From positions 2,542,001 to 2,606,000 of the forward strand of contig JAYJMM010000034.1 in the NCBI GenBank assembly GCA_037349105.1: a stretch of 64,000 nucleotides of DNA, in the 5' to 3' direction. Shown here in pieces: positions 63,716 through 64,000 of this stretch (position 1 is its first letter; the number at the start of each line of letters is the position of its first letter). The DNA is from Limnomonas spitsbergensis (lineage: Eukaryota; Chlorophyta; Chlorophyceae; Chlamydomonadales). The translations under genes and the position numbers were made by a program. The notes beneath the pieces were generated by a model. It worked only from the letters and a program-made list of their open reading frames with translations, did not search any database and was not told where the DNA came from.

Positions 63716-64000
63716 CAGCCAAGGAGGCCAATGACGCTATACCTCTGGGCCCTGCACAAGAAGGCTCAGCCGCGTGGGCGCCCAACCGTTCATTTGGGAG
63801 AAACAAGTACACTAAAAAGAAGAGGGAACACGAAAGAAAGGAACAAAGAAGAGGCCGGAAAGGCAAACAAGTCCGACACCTGAGCTCCTCTAGCAACTAG
63901 CCCTCAACAATGCCTACAACAGCATCCATAAAAGCAAGTGCATCCCACCCCTGCTTGGCCTGGTATAGCTGGTGGAAGTCCGTGGCACCGTTCCGGGGAC
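63716..64000 (-). mobile_element. LINE 3' end continuing past the window edge (minus)
   Basis: The minus strand reads the LINE C-terminus (from the edge, 'ggtgccacggacttccacca' and 'gctataccaggccaagcagg'), a stop, a pyrimidine-rich 3' UTR, then 'ttgggcgcccacgcggctga' and 'gcccagaggtatagcgtcat'. The upstream part lies beyond the window and could be long. Confidence 0.82.

Overview
The window looks like nuclear DNA of a chlorophyte green alga. The genes are intron-rich with GT-AG (some GC-AG) introns. Protein families fit a plant-lineage alga: a plant-type mitochondrial ALDH2, a Jas/PHD/GNAT chromatin protein of the IDM1 type, an OPR-like organelle RNA-binding protein and an ISD11-like LYR protein. 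LINE and SINE-like debris is abundant. The genus is not determined; a volvocalean alga is a guess.

Layout. 1-21986: a + strand ALDH2-type gene (ALDH-A) that lacks its 5' exons at the window edge. It carries a 104-bp array at its exon 5 donor and a 10-kb, 16-bp satellite in one intron. 21987-23732: LINE/SINE-derived spacer. 23733-33307: a complete second ALDH2 gene (ALDH-B), 16 exons, about 541 aa with a transit peptide. 33308-35360: repeat-rich spacer. 35361-38325: a third, inverted ALDH copy, truncated and splice-damaged. 39035-39418: weak minus-strand exons. 39670-45883: a 10-exon Jas-PHD-GNAT gene (about 916 aa). 46049-48689: a 4-exon membrane-anchored dual-specificity phosphatase (256 aa). 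50359-52800: minus-strand exons of an unrecognised gene. 53221-53536 (minus) and 53712-55760 (plus): a divergent ISD11-like / OPR-like pair. 57250-58069: a small four-exon gene weakly like Mpv17/PMP22. 58930-64000: a near full-length LINE with endonuclease and reverse transcriptase, surrounded by 5'-truncated LINE ends.

Main observation. Many tandem duplications in this window are anchored on splice junctions. Short segments holding the end of an exon plus its donor, or an acceptor plus the first bases of its exon, are repeated inside the adjacent intron. This occurs at several junctions of both main ALDH genes, in the relic ALDH copy, and in two unrelated genes (Jas-PHD-GNAT and phosphatase). 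Copy number runs from one decoy to about 17. Homologous ALDH introns carry different copy numbers, so the arrays appear to be growing or shrinking. The exon sequences themselves stay open and in phase.

Exon boundaries were read by eye from splice consensus, phase continuity and comparison between ALDH copies. No search or alignment was run.
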